From the NCBI RefSeq assembly GCF_963668215.1, contig NZ_OY764190.1, forward strand, positions 1,736,001-1,800,000: 64,000 bases of DNA, read 5' to 3'. Position numbers and translations under genes: made by a program. This document shows positions 42,868 through 52,413 of the stretch, in pieces; the first letter of the stretch is position 1, and every line of letters starts with the position of its first letter. This DNA comes from an uncultured Desulfosarcina sp. Its GTDB lineage: Bacteria; Desulfobacterota; Desulfobacteria; Desulfobacterales; Desulfosarcinaceae. The notes under the pieces were generated by a model, which saw nothing but the letters and a program-made list of their open reading frames with translations, did not search any database and was not told the origin of the DNA.

Positions 42868-45800
42868 ATGAATCGTAATGTCGTTGCCGCATGCAAGATC
42901 ACCGCGCCTGAACTCCCCGATATCATAACCCGTCCCCGATTGTTCCGGCATCTGGATAACGCCGCGTCCCACACCGTTGTCTGGCTCTCTGCCATGGCAG
43001 GGTCAGGCAAAACCACCTGTGCCGTGAATTACCTTTCCGAAACCCGGCAGCCGCACGTCTGGTATCAGCTGGATGCAAGCGACAGCGACCCCGCGGCGTT
43101 TTTCCAGAATCTGAGCTGGGCCGCCGCCAATCATCTGGGGCAGAACCCCAAAAAACTGCCGCTGTTTACGCCGGAAAACAATCCCGGCGGGGAAGCCTTT
43201 GCCCAGCTTTTTTTTGAAATGCTTACCGATGAACTACAAAAGCCGATCTGGCTTGTTTTCGACGATTATCAGGAACTCGCGCAGCAATCGACGCTTCACC
43301 GTCTGCTCGCAAAAGGATTTGCCGCCGTTCATCCCCGGGTTCGTATTCTGGTGATCAGCCGCAACGATCCGCCCCCGGAAATGGCCGGATTGAGGGCCAG
43401 GCGACGATTGGGAATCATTCATGCGGACGAACTGCGCTTCAATCGCTCGGAAACAGAGCAGTTTCTGGCCGTTCTCGCGGGGCAGCAGACGGATGATCGG
43501 ACCCTGGACGCAGTGTACAACCAGACTCAAGGGTGGGCCGCCGGAATTGTTCTTTTATCCGGCAATTTAAAGAATAAAACCATCGACAGCGTCAACGCAA
43601 CAACAATTTTGCCCATATGCTTATTCAACTACTTCGCCGTTGAACTGTTCAACCGTCAAACGGCCGATATCCGGCACGTGCTGCTGAAAACCGCCCATTT
43701 GCCCCAGATGACGGCTGCAGATGCCGCCGAACTCGCCCAAGCACCCCATATCGAGAGAATCCTGGAGCACCTGATGCGCAGGCATCTTTTCATCCAGCGC
43801 ACCGAGGCGGAAAAGCCGGTTTATCGCTACCATATGCTCTGGCGCCGGTTCTTGATCGATCAGAATCCGGCCCATTTCAGCCAGCAAGAGATTGTCCGGC
43901 TGCAAAAAAAGGCCGCCGATATCCTGGCTGCCAATGGACAACTGGAGGATGCGGCCCAGCTGCTGTCGCAGGCGGGCGACGAGCAGGCCTTGACCGCATT
44001 CATCCTCCGACATGCCGGTGACCTTGTCCGCGGCGGCTGCCACGAAACGCTGTCCGAATGGCTGAGCCGCCTGCCGGCCGCGGCAATCCGTCGCAATCCC
44101 TGGCTTTGCTACTGGTGGGGAATCTGCCGGCAGCATTCCCAACCGGCAGAGGCCCAGAAAAAACTGGGCCGGGCCATCGATCTTTTCAAAAAAGAGGGGA
44201 GCCCTGAAGGAGGCCTGCTGGCCTGGTCCGGTCTGGTGGACAGCATCGTCTACGAATGGCATTTCTTTGCCCGGCTGGATCGCTGGCTGCGCTGGTATGA
44301 CCGCAACTTCAAGAACCGCCCACAACGACTTTCCGATGCCGGGGTAACCGCCCGGGTAATGGTCAGCCGGGCCGTCGCCATGCTGATCCGTCGGCCGCAG
44401 GACACAACCACGCTGTCCGCCGTCGATCAGGCCGTCCGATTATCCCGCCAGACCAAGGAGATCGATCTGGTCCTGCGGGCCACGGTGTGGGCGGTCACCT
44501 ACTATGCCTGGCTGGGCAAGTTCGATGACGCCATGGTGGCCTTAAAGGAATTCAAGCAGGTGGCCAACGACCATGCCGACCGGCTGCCGTCGCTCACCCT
44601 GCACTGGAAATGGCTGGAACTGGGCATCCGCATCACCACCCTGGATCGGCTCGATCAAGCGCCGCGGGAAATCCAGCAGGCGATTGAAAGCGCCGACCGC
44701 AGCGGCCTCTTCTTCACGGCCCAGACCCTTGTTTTCCTCAAGGCCGCCGTGGGCATGACAAAAGGCGACAAACGCCTGGCCCAGGAGGGCATCGATCAGC
44801 TGGCGTCCCTGCTGGACGAATCGCATTACCACGGCCACTCGGTCTACCATCATTTTTCCGGCCTGTTCCAACTGCTTTGGGGAGACGCCAGAAAGGCCCT
44901 GGCCCACGCCAGAAAGGCCACCGAGATTGCCGATGAAACGGGCCACCGCCTGGCCGCCCTGGTATGCCGGATTCAACTGGCCTTCTGTCTGTTCGAAAAC
45001 AAGGACGAAAAAAAGGCCTGGCGGGAAATTTCCATTGCCTGGAATGGGTCCCGCAAAACCGGCAGCGACATTTTTTGCTTCATGGTGCTGCTGGTCAAAG
45101 CCTATTTCGCCGACCGGTCGCAATCACCGGCTGCGCTGCGCTACCTTCGCCAGGGGTTGAAAATCGGGCGGCGCAACCATTACGTCAACATGGTCTGGTG
45201 GGGGCTGCCCCGGCTGTGGCAATGGACGGCGGCCGCCGCGCTGCAGGCCGATATCGAAACCGACTACGTCAAGGAATTGATTCTTCTGCATCGCATTGCC
45301 GCCCCGGCGCCTTCCTGCGACAATGAACAGTGGCCCTGGCCGTTTCGGGTCCGCACCCTGGGCGGATTTCGGATCGAAAGGCATGGCCAACCGCTGGTTT
45401 TCAGCGGCAAGGCGCCGCAAAAGCCCCTGGCGCTGTTCAAGCATATCCTCGCCTGTGCGCCGGATGCCGATCCCGTCGAAACGGCAATCGACGATTTGTG
45501 GCCCCGGGCCGACCGGGAGAGCGGATCGAGCGCGCTGTCGACGACCCTCAACCGCCTGCGCCGCCTGCTGGGAAACCCGGCCGCCATCGAGTTGACCAGC
45601 GGCCGGTTGTCGCTTTCAGACACGCATTGGTGGATCGATGCCATCGCGTTCGAAAAAATCTTTTCCGCCGCTTCCCGGGCCCATCGCGACGGAGACCTGA
45701 AAACGGCCTTGATCCATTACAGCAAAGGCCTGTCGCTTTACGAAGGCGAATTTCTATCTGTTGAGAAATCCGAACCGCCCTGGCTGGCAACACGGCGTGA

Positions 45801-46104
45801 GGAATTAAAAAAAAAGATGGTGGACCTGCTCATGGATTATGGCCGCTGTCTGGAATCCCTGAATAAGCCCAAACAGGCGCTGGCGATATATCAGAAAGGA
45901 ATTTCGCTGGACCGGTTCGAAGAGAACTTCTATCAGCGGCTGATGGCTTGCTGTCATCGCCTGGGCCGCTATGCCAGGGCCATACGGCACTATCAAACCT
46001 GTTGCAGAATGCTGGAGGAGGATCTGGGGGTTCCGCCTTCGGATGAGACCCGGCAGTTGTATCGCAATGTTCTCGATGCCGCCAATTCGGAGGCACTACT
46101 GTAA
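42868..46104 (+). CDS. MalT-like STAND regulator with C-terminal BTAD domain
   Basis: A 1078-residue protein. Residues 42-50 are a Walker A (AMAGSGKTT), with Walker B PIWLVFDDYQEL near residue 125, then helix-rich tetratricopeptide-like repeats. From about residue 827 an OmpR-type winged helix (RVRTLGGFRIERHGQPLVFS ... LSTTLNRLRRLLG) leads into a bacterial transcriptional activation domain ending EDLGVPPSDETRQLYRNVL. This SARP-like arrangement differs from MalT, which ends in LuxR helices. It is divergent from the VWA cluster and is its likely activator. The ATG at 42868 lies two codons after a GTG. It overlaps the amidohydrolase stop convergently by nine bases. Confidence 0.9.
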   Translation: MNRNVVAACKITAPELPDIITRPRLFRHLDNAASHTVVWLSAMAGSGKTTCAVNYLSETRQPHVWYQLDASDSDPAAFFQNLSWAAANHLGQNPKKLPLFTPENNPGGEAFAQLFFEMLTDELQKPIWLVFDDYQELAQQSTLHRLLAKGFAAVHPRVRILVISRNDPPPEMAGLRARRRLGIIHADELRFNRSETEQFLAVLAGQQTDDRTLDAVYNQTQGWAAGIVLLSGNLKNKTIDSVNATTILPICLFNYFAVELFNRQTADIRHVLLKTAHLPQMTAADAAELAQAPHIERILEHLMRRHLFIQRTEAEKPVYRYHMLWRRFLIDQNPAHFSQQEIVRLQKKAADILAANGQLEDAAQLLSQAGDEQALTAFILRHAGDLVRGGCHETLSEWLSRLPAAAIRRNPWLCYWWGICRQHSQPAEAQKKLGRAIDLFKKEGSPEGGLLAWSGLVDSIVYEWHFFARLDRWLRWYDRNFKNRPQRLSDAGVTARVMVSRAVAMLIRRPQDTTTLSAVDQAVRLSRQTKEIDLVLRATVWAVTYYAWLGKFDDAMVALKEFKQVANDHADRLPSLTLHWKWLELGIRITTLDRLDQAPREIQQAIESADRSGLFFTAQTLVFLKAAVGMTKGDKRLAQEGIDQLASLLDESHYHGHSVYHHFSGLFQLLWGDARKALAHARKATEIADETGHRLAALVCRIQLAFCLFENKDEKKAWREISIAWNGSRKTGSDIFCFMVLLVKAYFADRSQSPAALRYLRQGLKIGRRNHYVNMVWWGLPRLWQWTAAAALQADIETDYVKELILLHRIAAPAPSCDNEQWPWPFRVRTLGGFRIERHGQPLVFSGKAPQKPLALFKHILACAPDADPVETAIDDLWPRADRESGSSALSTTLNRLRRLLGNPAAIELTSGRLSLSDTHWWIDAIAFEKIFSAASRAHRDGDLKTALIHYSKGLSLYEGEFLSVEKSEPPWLATRREELKKKMVDLLMDYGRCLESLNKPKQALAIYQKGISLDRFEENFYQRLMACCHRLGRYARAIRHYQTCCRMLEEDLGVPPSDETRQLYRNVLDAANSEALL

Positions 46105-47370
46105 GAAATCCACTGCGGTGATCTCGTTTCCCATTTCCAGCCAGCTGACCACCGGCGGCGTACTGGCGATCAGCTTGCCATTCCTGATGACGTAAAGCCG
46201 CGCCGGACGCAGGCGGATGGCCTCATGGACATCTTTGGCCTGGAGCACCACCATGTCGGCCCGGCAGCCCGGTTCCAGGCCGTAGCCGTCCAGCCCCATG
46301 GCTTTGGCGCCGTTGGCGGTCACCGCGTCGAACATCTGCCGGATCTGTTTTGTGCCGGTCATCTGGGCCACGTGCAGCCCCATGTGGGCCACCTCCAGCA
46401 TGTCGTGGGAGCCGAAGCTGTACCAGGGGTCCATGACGCAGTCATGGCCGAAGGCGACGTTGACGCCCGCCTCCAGAAGCTCTTTTACCCGGGTCATGCC
46501 GCGCCGTTTGGGGTAGGTGTCGTGGCGGCCCTGCAGGGTGATGTTGATCAGCGGGTTGGCCACCGCATGCATCCGGGCCTCGGCCATGAGCGGCAGCAGT
46601 TTGGAAACGTAGTAGTTGTCCATGGAGTGCATGCTGGTCAGATGAGAACCGGTCACCCGGCCCTGCAGCCCCAGCCGCTGGGTCTGAAACGTGAGCGTTT
46701 CGATGTGCCGGGACCAGGGATCGTCGCTCTCATCGCAGTGCATGTCCACCATCAGGCCGCGCTCGGCGGCCAGTTCGCAAAGCAGCCGGATCGATTCGGC
46801 GCCCTGGTCCATGGTGCGCTCGAAATGGGGAATGCCGCCCACTACGTCTACGCCCATATCCAGCGCTCGCCTGAGATTTTCCATGGCCCCCGGACTGCGC
46901 AACACCCCGTCCTGGGGAAAGGCCACCAGTTGCAGGTCGATATAGGGTTTGAACGTCTCGCGCACCTCCAGCAGGGCTTGAACGGCCAGCAGGCGCTCTT
47001 CGCAGACATCCACATGGCTGCGGATCGCCAACGTGCCCCGGGCGATGGCCCATTGGCAAAGCTTTTCGGCGCGCTTTCGGATGGCCTCAACGGTAAGCGT
47101 CGGTTTGAGTTCTCCCCACAGGGCGATTCCCTCCAGTAGCGTTCCGCTTTCGTTGACCCGAGGCAAACCGTAGCTCAAGGTGGCGTCCATGTGAAAATGA
47201 CTGTCCACGAAGGGCGGGCAGACCAGATGGCCGGCGGCGTCGATGATATCGACCGCCTCGGCATCGATGGTTTTCTCTTCCACGGCCGCGATGCGCCCGT
47301 CCTTCACGGCCAGGTTCATTCCCGTGCGCCCGTCGGGCAGGTTGACGCTTTTCACGATCAAGTCGAACAT
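46096..47370 (-). CDS. codA: Cytosine deaminase-like amidohydrolase
   Basis: A 424-residue metal-dependent amidohydrolase very like CodA: PPFVDSHFHMDATLSYGLPR with NESGTLLEGIALW, the catalytic HCDESDDPWS, GSHLTSMHSMDN and FGHDCVMDPWYSFGS match the Fe(II)/Zn-binding residues of cytosine deaminase. Relatives also act on isoguanine, creatinine or triazines, so the substrate is an amino-nucleobase at best. It is the last gene of the transporter operon, with a one-base overlap to the permease stop (TGATG). AAAGGAGG precedes the ATG at 47370; a longer reading to 47607 overlaps the permease gene. Together with the transporter it would deaminate imported cytosine-type bases. Confidence 0.85.
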   Translation of the reverse strand: MFDLIVKSVNLPDGRTGMNLAVKDGRIAAVEEKTIDAEAVDIIDAAGHLVCPPFVDSHFHMDATLSYGLPRVNESGTLLEGIALWGELKPTLTVEAIRKRAEKLCQWAIARGTLAIRSHVDVCEERLLAVQALLEVRETFKPYIDLQLVAFPQDGVLRSPGAMENLRRALDMGVDVVGGIPHFERTMDQGAESIRLLCELAAERGLMVDMHCDESDDPWSRHIETLTFQTQRLGLQGRVTGSHLTSMHSMDNYYVSKLLPLMAEARMHAVANPLINITLQGRHDTYPKRRGMTRVKELLEAGVNVAFGHDCVMDPWYSFGSHDMLEVAHMGLHVAQMTGTKQIRQMFDAVTANGAKAMGLDGYGLEPGCRADMVVLQAKDVHEAIRLRPARLYVIRNGKLIASTPPVVSWLEMGNEITAVDFLQ

Positions 47371-48311
47371 CAGCGTTCCTCCTTTCTGAAAGGGGTCAGC
47401 AGGGCGGCCGGCGCCTTGGCGTTGCGCGAGACCAGGGCCATGCCCACGATAGTCAACACGAAGGGCATCATCAGGAACACCTCGTAGGGCAGGTTGAAGG
47501 AACTGGCCTGCAAGCGCAGCTGAAGGGCGTCGATAAAGGCAAACAGCAGGGCTCCGGCGGCGCTTTTCCACGGGTTCCACTGGCCGAAGACCACCAGGGC
47601 GATACACACCCAGCCGCGCCCCGAGATCACGCCGAAGGTGTAGGCGTTGTACTGGGCCATGGAGAGAAAGGCCCCGGCGAGTCCCATGAGGGCACCGGAG
47701 AGCATCAGGGCCTGGTAGCGGACGCGGATCACGCTCACCCCGGCGGTGAAGGCGGCGTGGGGATTCTCGCCCACCGTACGCAGGTTCAACCCCCAGGGGG
47801 TGGCGCGCAGGACCCAGGCCACCACCGGCACCAGGATAAAGGCCAGGTAAACCAGGGAAAAATGGTCGAACAGCACCGGTCCGATCACGGGAATGGCGGA
47901 CAGCCCGGGAATGGGCAGCGGCTTAAAAGCCGTAATCTTGGGAATCGAGGAAGGCTGGCCGAAGATCAGGCGGTAGAAGTAAAAGGAGAGCCCCGAGCAG
48001 AGCAGGGTGACGCCGATGCCCGACACATGCTGGCTGAGCCCCAGGCTGACGGTGAGAAAACCCATGAGCAGGCCGGCCAGCACCCCCGTGGCCATGGCCG
48101 CGGCAACGCCCAGCCAGAGGCTGCCCGAGAAGTAGGCCGTGGAAAAGCCGGTCATGGCGGCCAGCATCATGATGCCCTCGATGCCCAGGTTGAGAATGCC
48201 GGCGCGTTCGGCGAAAAGCTCACCCAGGGTGGCGAAGATCAGCGGTGTGGCGATGCGGATCAGGGCCGCGAAAAAGCCCACCTGGAAAAGCTGGCCGAGA
48301 AGTTCATGCAT
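47370..48311 (-). CDS. ABC transporter permease (nucleoside/nucleobase type), second
   Basis: A 313-residue membrane protein of the RbsC/NupQ/BmpC type. GELFAERAGILNLGIEGIMMLAAM is the highly conserved EAA-like start of these permeases, and RTVGENPHAAFTAGVSVIRVRY and ISGRGWVCIALVVFGQWNPW are further hallmarks. It overlaps the first permease by eight bases. It forms a heterodimeric channel with the gene upstream. Confidence 0.93.
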   Translation of the reverse strand: MHELLGQLFQVGFFAALIRIATPLIFATLGELFAERAGILNLGIEGIMMLAAMTGFSTAYFSGSLWLGVAAAMATGVLAGLLMGFLTVSLGLSQHVSGIGVTLLCSGLSFYFYRLIFGQPSSIPKITAFKPLPIPGLSAIPVIGPVLFDHFSLVYLAFILVPVVAWVLRATPWGLNLRTVGENPHAAFTAGVSVIRVRYQALMLSGALMGLAGAFLSMAQYNAYTFGVISGRGWVCIALVVFGQWNPWKSAAGALLFAFIDALQLRLQASSFNLPYEVFLMMPFVLTIVGMALVSRNAKAPAALLTPFRKEER

Positions 48312-49371
48312 GGGAAAAGCGCCTTATGCGGATACGGTAACGGGTGAAGAGCAGGGCCACCAGCATGGCGATCAGGGCCGTGCCCTGGATGACGTCGGCC
48401 AAAAACACCGGCACACCCGTGGCCCGCGACATGGCCTCGGCGCCGGTAATAATCACGGCGAAGAAAAAGGCCGCCGGAACGACGCCCAGAGGATTGAGCC
48501 GGGCCAGCATGGCGATGACGATGCCGGTGTAGCCGTAGCCCGGAGACAGGCCGGCCATGACCTGGAAATGCAGCCCGGCGACTTCTCCTACCCCGGCCAG
48601 TCCGGCCAGCGCTCCGGACACGGCCGCCGTAACCAGGATCACCCCGTTCACGCTGAAACCGGCATAGCGGGCCGCCACGGGGTTTTCTCCCACCGCCTGG
48701 ATGGCGAATCCAACGGTGGTGCGGCGCATGAGCAGCCAGGTACCAACGGAGGCGATGGCGGCCAGCAGCACCCCCAGGTGCAGGCGGGTGGCGCGCAGCA
48801 GAATCGGAAACTCGGCATCCATACGGATGTCCGGCGAATCGGGATAGCCGCTCAACGGGTCCTTCCAGGGGCCGTCCAGAAGCGCCATCATGCCGTAGAA
48901 GATGATGAAGTTGAGCAACAGCGAGGTCACGACGTCGTCCACCTTGAAGCGCGTTTTAAGCACTGCCGGAATCATGGCCCACAGGGCGCCGGCAACAATG
49001 CCGGCCAGGATCATTCCCGGACACAGGCTCCAGACCGGCAGGCTTTCCCGGGCGCCCACGAAGGCGGCGGCCATGGCGCCGGCCAACAGCTGCCCTTCGG
49101 CGCCGATATTCCAGAAGCGCGCCTTAAAAGCAACCGCCACGGCCAGCCCGGTGAAAATCAGGGGCGTTGCCTTGACCGCCGTTTCCACCAGATTGAAACG
49201 GGTGGACAGGGCGCTGAGAAAAAGCTTCTCGTAGGCCGTAAACACATTGGCGCCGGCCAGCAGGATCAACCCGCTGCAAAGAATCAGGGTGGCCGCCACG
49301 GCCATCAGGGGCAGGGTGAGATTGAGCCAGAGGGGGGTCTGCTCGCGGCTTTCGATGCGCAGTCCGATCAT
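48304..49371 (-). CDS. ABC transporter permease (nucleoside/nucleobase type), first
   Basis: A 355-residue permease of the NupP/BmpB type: ATPLIFTGLAVAVAFKARFWNI and GAEGQLLAGAMAA, DDVVTSLLLNFI, and VGENPVAARYAGFSVNGVIL. About nine hydrophobic segments. It partners the downstream permease and overlaps the ATPase stop by four bases (ATGA), so translation is likely coupled. Confidence 0.93.
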   Translation of the reverse strand: MIGLRIESREQTPLWLNLTLPLMAVAATLILCSGLILLAGANVFTAYEKLFLSALSTRFNLVETAVKATPLIFTGLAVAVAFKARFWNIGAEGQLLAGAMAAAFVGARESLPVWSLCPGMILAGIVAGALWAMIPAVLKTRFKVDDVVTSLLLNFIIFYGMMALLDGPWKDPLSGYPDSPDIRMDAEFPILLRATRLHLGVLLAAIASVGTWLLMRRTTVGFAIQAVGENPVAARYAGFSVNGVILVTAAVSGALAGLAGVGEVAGLHFQVMAGLSPGYGYTGIVIAMLARLNPLGVVPAAFFFAVIITGAEAMSRATGVPVFLADVIQGTALIAMLVALLFTRYRIRIRRFSHA

Positions 49372-50885
49372 GCCGCCGCCTTTACGCCGGCCATCAGCAG
49401 GCCCACCCGCTCGACACTGGCTTTTTCGATGGGCAGCGTATCCATGATCCTTCCCTCGAACATCACGACGATACGGTCGCTGAGCAGAAAGAGTTCCTCC
49501 AGGTCCTCACTGATCACCAGCACCCCGCTGCCTTGCTGCCGCAGGGCCAGAAACTGCTCGTGAACGAATCCGGCGGCCGAGACATCCAGGCCGCGGGTGG
49601 GCTGGGCCGCCAGCAAAACGCGCGGGTCCCAGGCCAGCTCCCGGGCCAGCAGCGCCTTTTGCAGGTTGCCGCCCGACAGCGTGCCGGTGCGCACGCCGCT
49701 GCCCGCCGCCTTGATCCCGAACTGGGCGATGCGGTTTCTCGCAAATTGGCGGATGGCCCCCCGTTTGAGAAAACCGAAGCGACTGAAACGCTGTTCACGG
49801 ATTCTCGGCAAAACGATGTTGGCGGCCAGCGGCAGGCTCGTGATCAGCCCGGTGCCCATGCGGTCTTCGGGAATGCGCCCGATGCCCATGCCCTGCATGG
49901 TCCGGGCGGACGTCGGGGCCACGATACTTCCGGCCACCATCACCCGGCCGCCGGTGGGGTCCAGGACGCCGGCCACCACGTCGGCCAATTCCTTTTGGCC
50001 GTTGCCCGAAACGCCGGCCACGCCGACGATTTCTCCGGCATGGACCGTCAGCGACACCTTTTTGAGCCCCTGGCGGGTGCCGTTGGCCGTGCTGATGGAA
50101 TCCAGGGTCAGCAGCGCATCGCCGCGCTCCACCGATGTTTTCTGCGGTGGACGTACCGTTCGGCCGCACATCAGCTCGGCCAGCTGGCGCTTGCTGGTGT
50201 TCTCGTCGTTGTTCACCGTGGCCGCCACCTTTCCTTGGCGCAGGATCACCACACGGGTGGTGATGGCACGCACCTCATGCAGTTTGTGGCTGATGAAAAT
50301 GACGCCCATGCCGTTTTCCGCCATGGCGGAAAGGGCTTTAAACAAGCCCTCGGCCTCCTGGGGCGTGAGGGCTGCTGTCGGTTCGTCCAGAATCAGGATG
50401 CGCGCCCCGCGCACCAGGGCCTTGATGATTTCCAGGCGCTGCTGCTGGCCCACGGTCAAATCCCCGGCAAGGACCCGGGGGTCGAGATCGAGGCCGTAGC
50501 GCGAACGGATCTCTTCCATGCGCTTGAGAATCCGGCCGTGATCGAGCCGCCATCCGCCGCCGGTCTGGCCCACCATGAGGTTTTCCAGCACGGTGTGCGA
50601 GGGGACCAGGTGGTAATGCTGGTGCACCATGCCCACCCCCAGGGCCAGGGCATCGGCCGAACTGCGGATGTCCGCCGGCTTGCCGTCAATGCGGATGCTG
50701 CCGGCATCGGCGTCGTAGGCCCCGAACAGGATGTTCATCAGCGTGGTCTTGCCGGCGCCATTTTCCCCCAGCAGGCCGACGATTTCACCGGCGGCCAGGG
50801 CCAGGTCGATGCCGTCATTGGCCGTAACGGAGCCGAACCGTTTGGTGATGCCGCGCATTTCCAATAGCGGCGGTTGGTCGTGCAT
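49368..50885 (-). CDS. ABC transporter ATP-binding protein, two-domain (nucleoside type)
   Basis: A 505-residue RbsA-like ATPase with two nucleotide-binding domains. The first has Walker A LLGENGAGKTTLMN, signature VGQQQRLEIIKALV and Walker B ILILDEPTAAL. The second keeps only GVSGNGQKELADV and the signature LSGGNLQKALLARELAW, the degenerate second Walker A typical of the carbohydrate/nucleoside ATPases. Family members with BMP binding proteins import purine or pyrimidine nucleosides. The ATG at 50885 follows GGGAAG; an earlier start at 50897 is possible. Confidence 0.92.
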   Translation of the reverse strand: MHDQPPLLEMRGITKRFGSVTANDGIDLALAAGEIVGLLGENGAGKTTLMNILFGAYDADAGSIRIDGKPADIRSSADALALGVGMVHQHYHLVPSHTVLENLMVGQTGGGWRLDHGRILKRMEEIRSRYGLDLDPRVLAGDLTVGQQQRLEIIKALVRGARILILDEPTAALTPQEAEGLFKALSAMAENGMGVIFISHKLHEVRAITTRVVILRQGKVAATVNNDENTSKRQLAELMCGRTVRPPQKTSVERGDALLTLDSISTANGTRQGLKKVSLTVHAGEIVGVAGVSGNGQKELADVVAGVLDPTGGRVMVAGSIVAPTSARTMQGMGIGRIPEDRMGTGLITSLPLAANIVLPRIREQRFSRFGFLKRGAIRQFARNRIAQFGIKAAGSGVRTGTLSGGNLQKALLARELAWDPRVLLAAQPTRGLDVSAAGFVHEQFLALRQQGSGVLVISEDLEELFLLSDRIVVMFEGRIMDTLPIEKASVERVGLLMAGVKAAA

Positions 50886-50918
50886 GGGGCTTCCCATTTC
50901 GTTTCTATTACTGGTACT

Positions 50919-50995
50919 CACCGCAGAGGCGCGGAGAACGCAGAGGCCACACTAAAAAGGATGGTTTTCTCTGCGACCTCTGCGTCTCTGCGGTT
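50919..50995. repeat. Inverted CACCGCAGAGG repeat
   Basis: CACCGCAGAGGCGCGGAGAA on the left and CTCTGCGTCTCTGCGG-T on the right form an imperfect hairpin with an AT-rich loop. It fills about half of the 139-base gap between the binding-protein gene and the ATPase gene. Confidence 0.8.
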
Positions 50996-51024
50996 AAAAT
51001 AAAGATGCCGTTTCTGAATGGTAA

Positions 51025-52032
51025 CTAGTCGGATTTAGGGATGGATTCATCTATATCCACCCGGAACGTACCGTCCAGAATCTCCTTTTTACGCTTTTCC
51101 ACCAGTTCTTTGACCTCGGCCGGCAGTTTGGTCTCGAACTTATGATAGGGCGCCAGATAGGAACCGCCCTTGGACATGTAGGAGAACCCACCGAAATCCT
51201 GGGCCGTGTAAACGCCGGCCTGGACCAGGTTGATGGCCTGTTTGATCGTGGGCCACATGTCCCACACCGGCCCGGTGATGACCGTGTCCGGCCCCAGGCT
51301 GGACTGGTCGGACATGTTGGAGATCGCCAGAACACCCTTTTCGACGGCCGCTTCGACCACACCAAAACGCTCTGCATAAATCACGTCTACGCCCGCCTCG
51401 ATCTGGGCCAGGGCGGCCTCCTTCGCCTTGGGCGGATCGAAGAAGGAACCGATGAAGGAGAACTTGCACTTCACGTCCTTGTTGACTTCCTTTGCCCCGG
51501 CGTAGAAGGCGTTGGAAAGGCGGTTGACCTCGGGAATGGGCATGGCGGCCACCACGCCGATGATGTTGGATTTGGTCATCTTGCCGGCAATCATGCCGGA
51601 CAGATAGGCCGGTTCGTGAATCCAGTTATCGAACACGCCGAAATTGGGTTCGGCCGGCCCGATGCCCGAGCCGAAAACGAAGGCCACGTCCGGATAGTCG
51701 CGGGCCACCCGGCGGGCGATGCGCTCGGCGCCGAAGGCGTCACCGGTAATCAGTTGATAGCCCTTTTCGGCGTATTCCCGCATCACGCGGGCGAAATCGG
51801 CCGATTTCACGCTTTCCGAATAGTCGTAAACGATGCCCAGCTCTTTTTTGGCTTTGACCAAGGCCACGTGAATCTGGTTGACCCAGGGTTCCTCAATGGG
51901 GGTTTCGAATACCGCCGCCACTTTCAGCGGCTCGGCTGCCGCGGCCGCCGGCATGAATCCGACCACCATCGCCACAACCAGAAAAAGCGCAGACATTCCG
52001 AAACCGTTTACCACCCCTTTGAATCGCTTCAT
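51025..52032 (-). CDS. BMP-family ABC transporter substrate-binding protein
   Basis: A 335-residue exported protein of the PnrA/Med type, which bind purine or other nucleosides. A signal peptide (SALFLVVAMVVGFMPAAAAA) without lipobox precedes KVAAVFETPIEEPWVNQIHV, the start of the first lobe. FVFGSGIGPAEPNFGVFD, AYLSGMIAGKMTKSNIIGV and GVDVIYAERFGVVEAAVEKGV are family stretches. It heads the import operon (ATPase, two permeases, deaminase). GGAAGAGG precedes the ATG at 52032. Confidence 0.9.
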   Translation of the reverse strand: MKRFKGVVNGFGMSALFLVVAMVVGFMPAAAAAEPLKVAAVFETPIEEPWVNQIHVALVKAKKELGIVYDYSESVKSADFARVMREYAEKGYQLITGDAFGAERIARRVARDYPDVAFVFGSGIGPAEPNFGVFDNWIHEPAYLSGMIAGKMTKSNIIGVVAAMPIPEVNRLSNAFYAGAKEVNKDVKCKFSFIGSFFDPPKAKEAALAQIEAGVDVIYAERFGVVEAAVEKGVLAISNMSDQSSLGPDTVITGPVWDMWPTIKQAINLVQAGVYTAQDFGGFSYMSKGGSYLAPYHKFETKLPAEVKELVEKRKKEILDGTFRVDIDESIPKSD

Positions 52033-52413
52033 TCCTCTTCCTTTCTTGTTCGTTTTGGGATTGAACCGTATCGACACGCACCATGTTGCGTCTCTTCAGA
52101 CCGTAGGTAACCTTTGCAATCGCGTTGCCAGGGTATCGAAGAAGCCCCGAATTGTCGTTAAGCGCCTGGGATTAAATCAGTTTTGAATGATTCGGACCGG
52201 TCGCGGCGGTAAAAACGCAAAAACGTCGGAACAGATCTTTCGGTTTTGTCGGTCTATACAACAATTTTGTTTGAAATTGGAGAGAAAAAGTTGAAGGGAA
52301 GGCTCCGGAAAAAGGGTTGGAGGGTGGTGAAGTTTCTTGCTATCCTCGTTTTCCAAATAAATGAAAGGGACAGGACAATACAGATTTCGAAACCCTCGCG
52401 AAACCAAAACTTT
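52033..52413. other. Divergent intergenic region, nothing recognised
   Basis: This 381-base stretch separates the BMP operon from the methyltransferase gene. I see no aptamer-like fold such as a purine riboswitch, no repeat family from the rest of the window, and no coding signal. A reading upstream of 52414 stays open to 52246 but has no matching ribosome site or domain. Its composition is mixed, so it probably holds the divergent promoters. Confidence 0.5.

Noticed and set aside
47371..47607. N-terminal extension of the cytosine deaminase-like gene
   Set aside because: It lies wholly inside the permease gene in another frame and the RBS is at 47370.
48139..49563. Long plus-strand open frame opposite the ABC permease and ATPase genes
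   Set aside because: The minus strand carries clear permease and ATPase signatures; this is a coding shadow.
52033..52413. Purine riboswitch upstream of the BMP operon
   Set aside because: None of the conserved core bases or three-way-junction pairing could be found.
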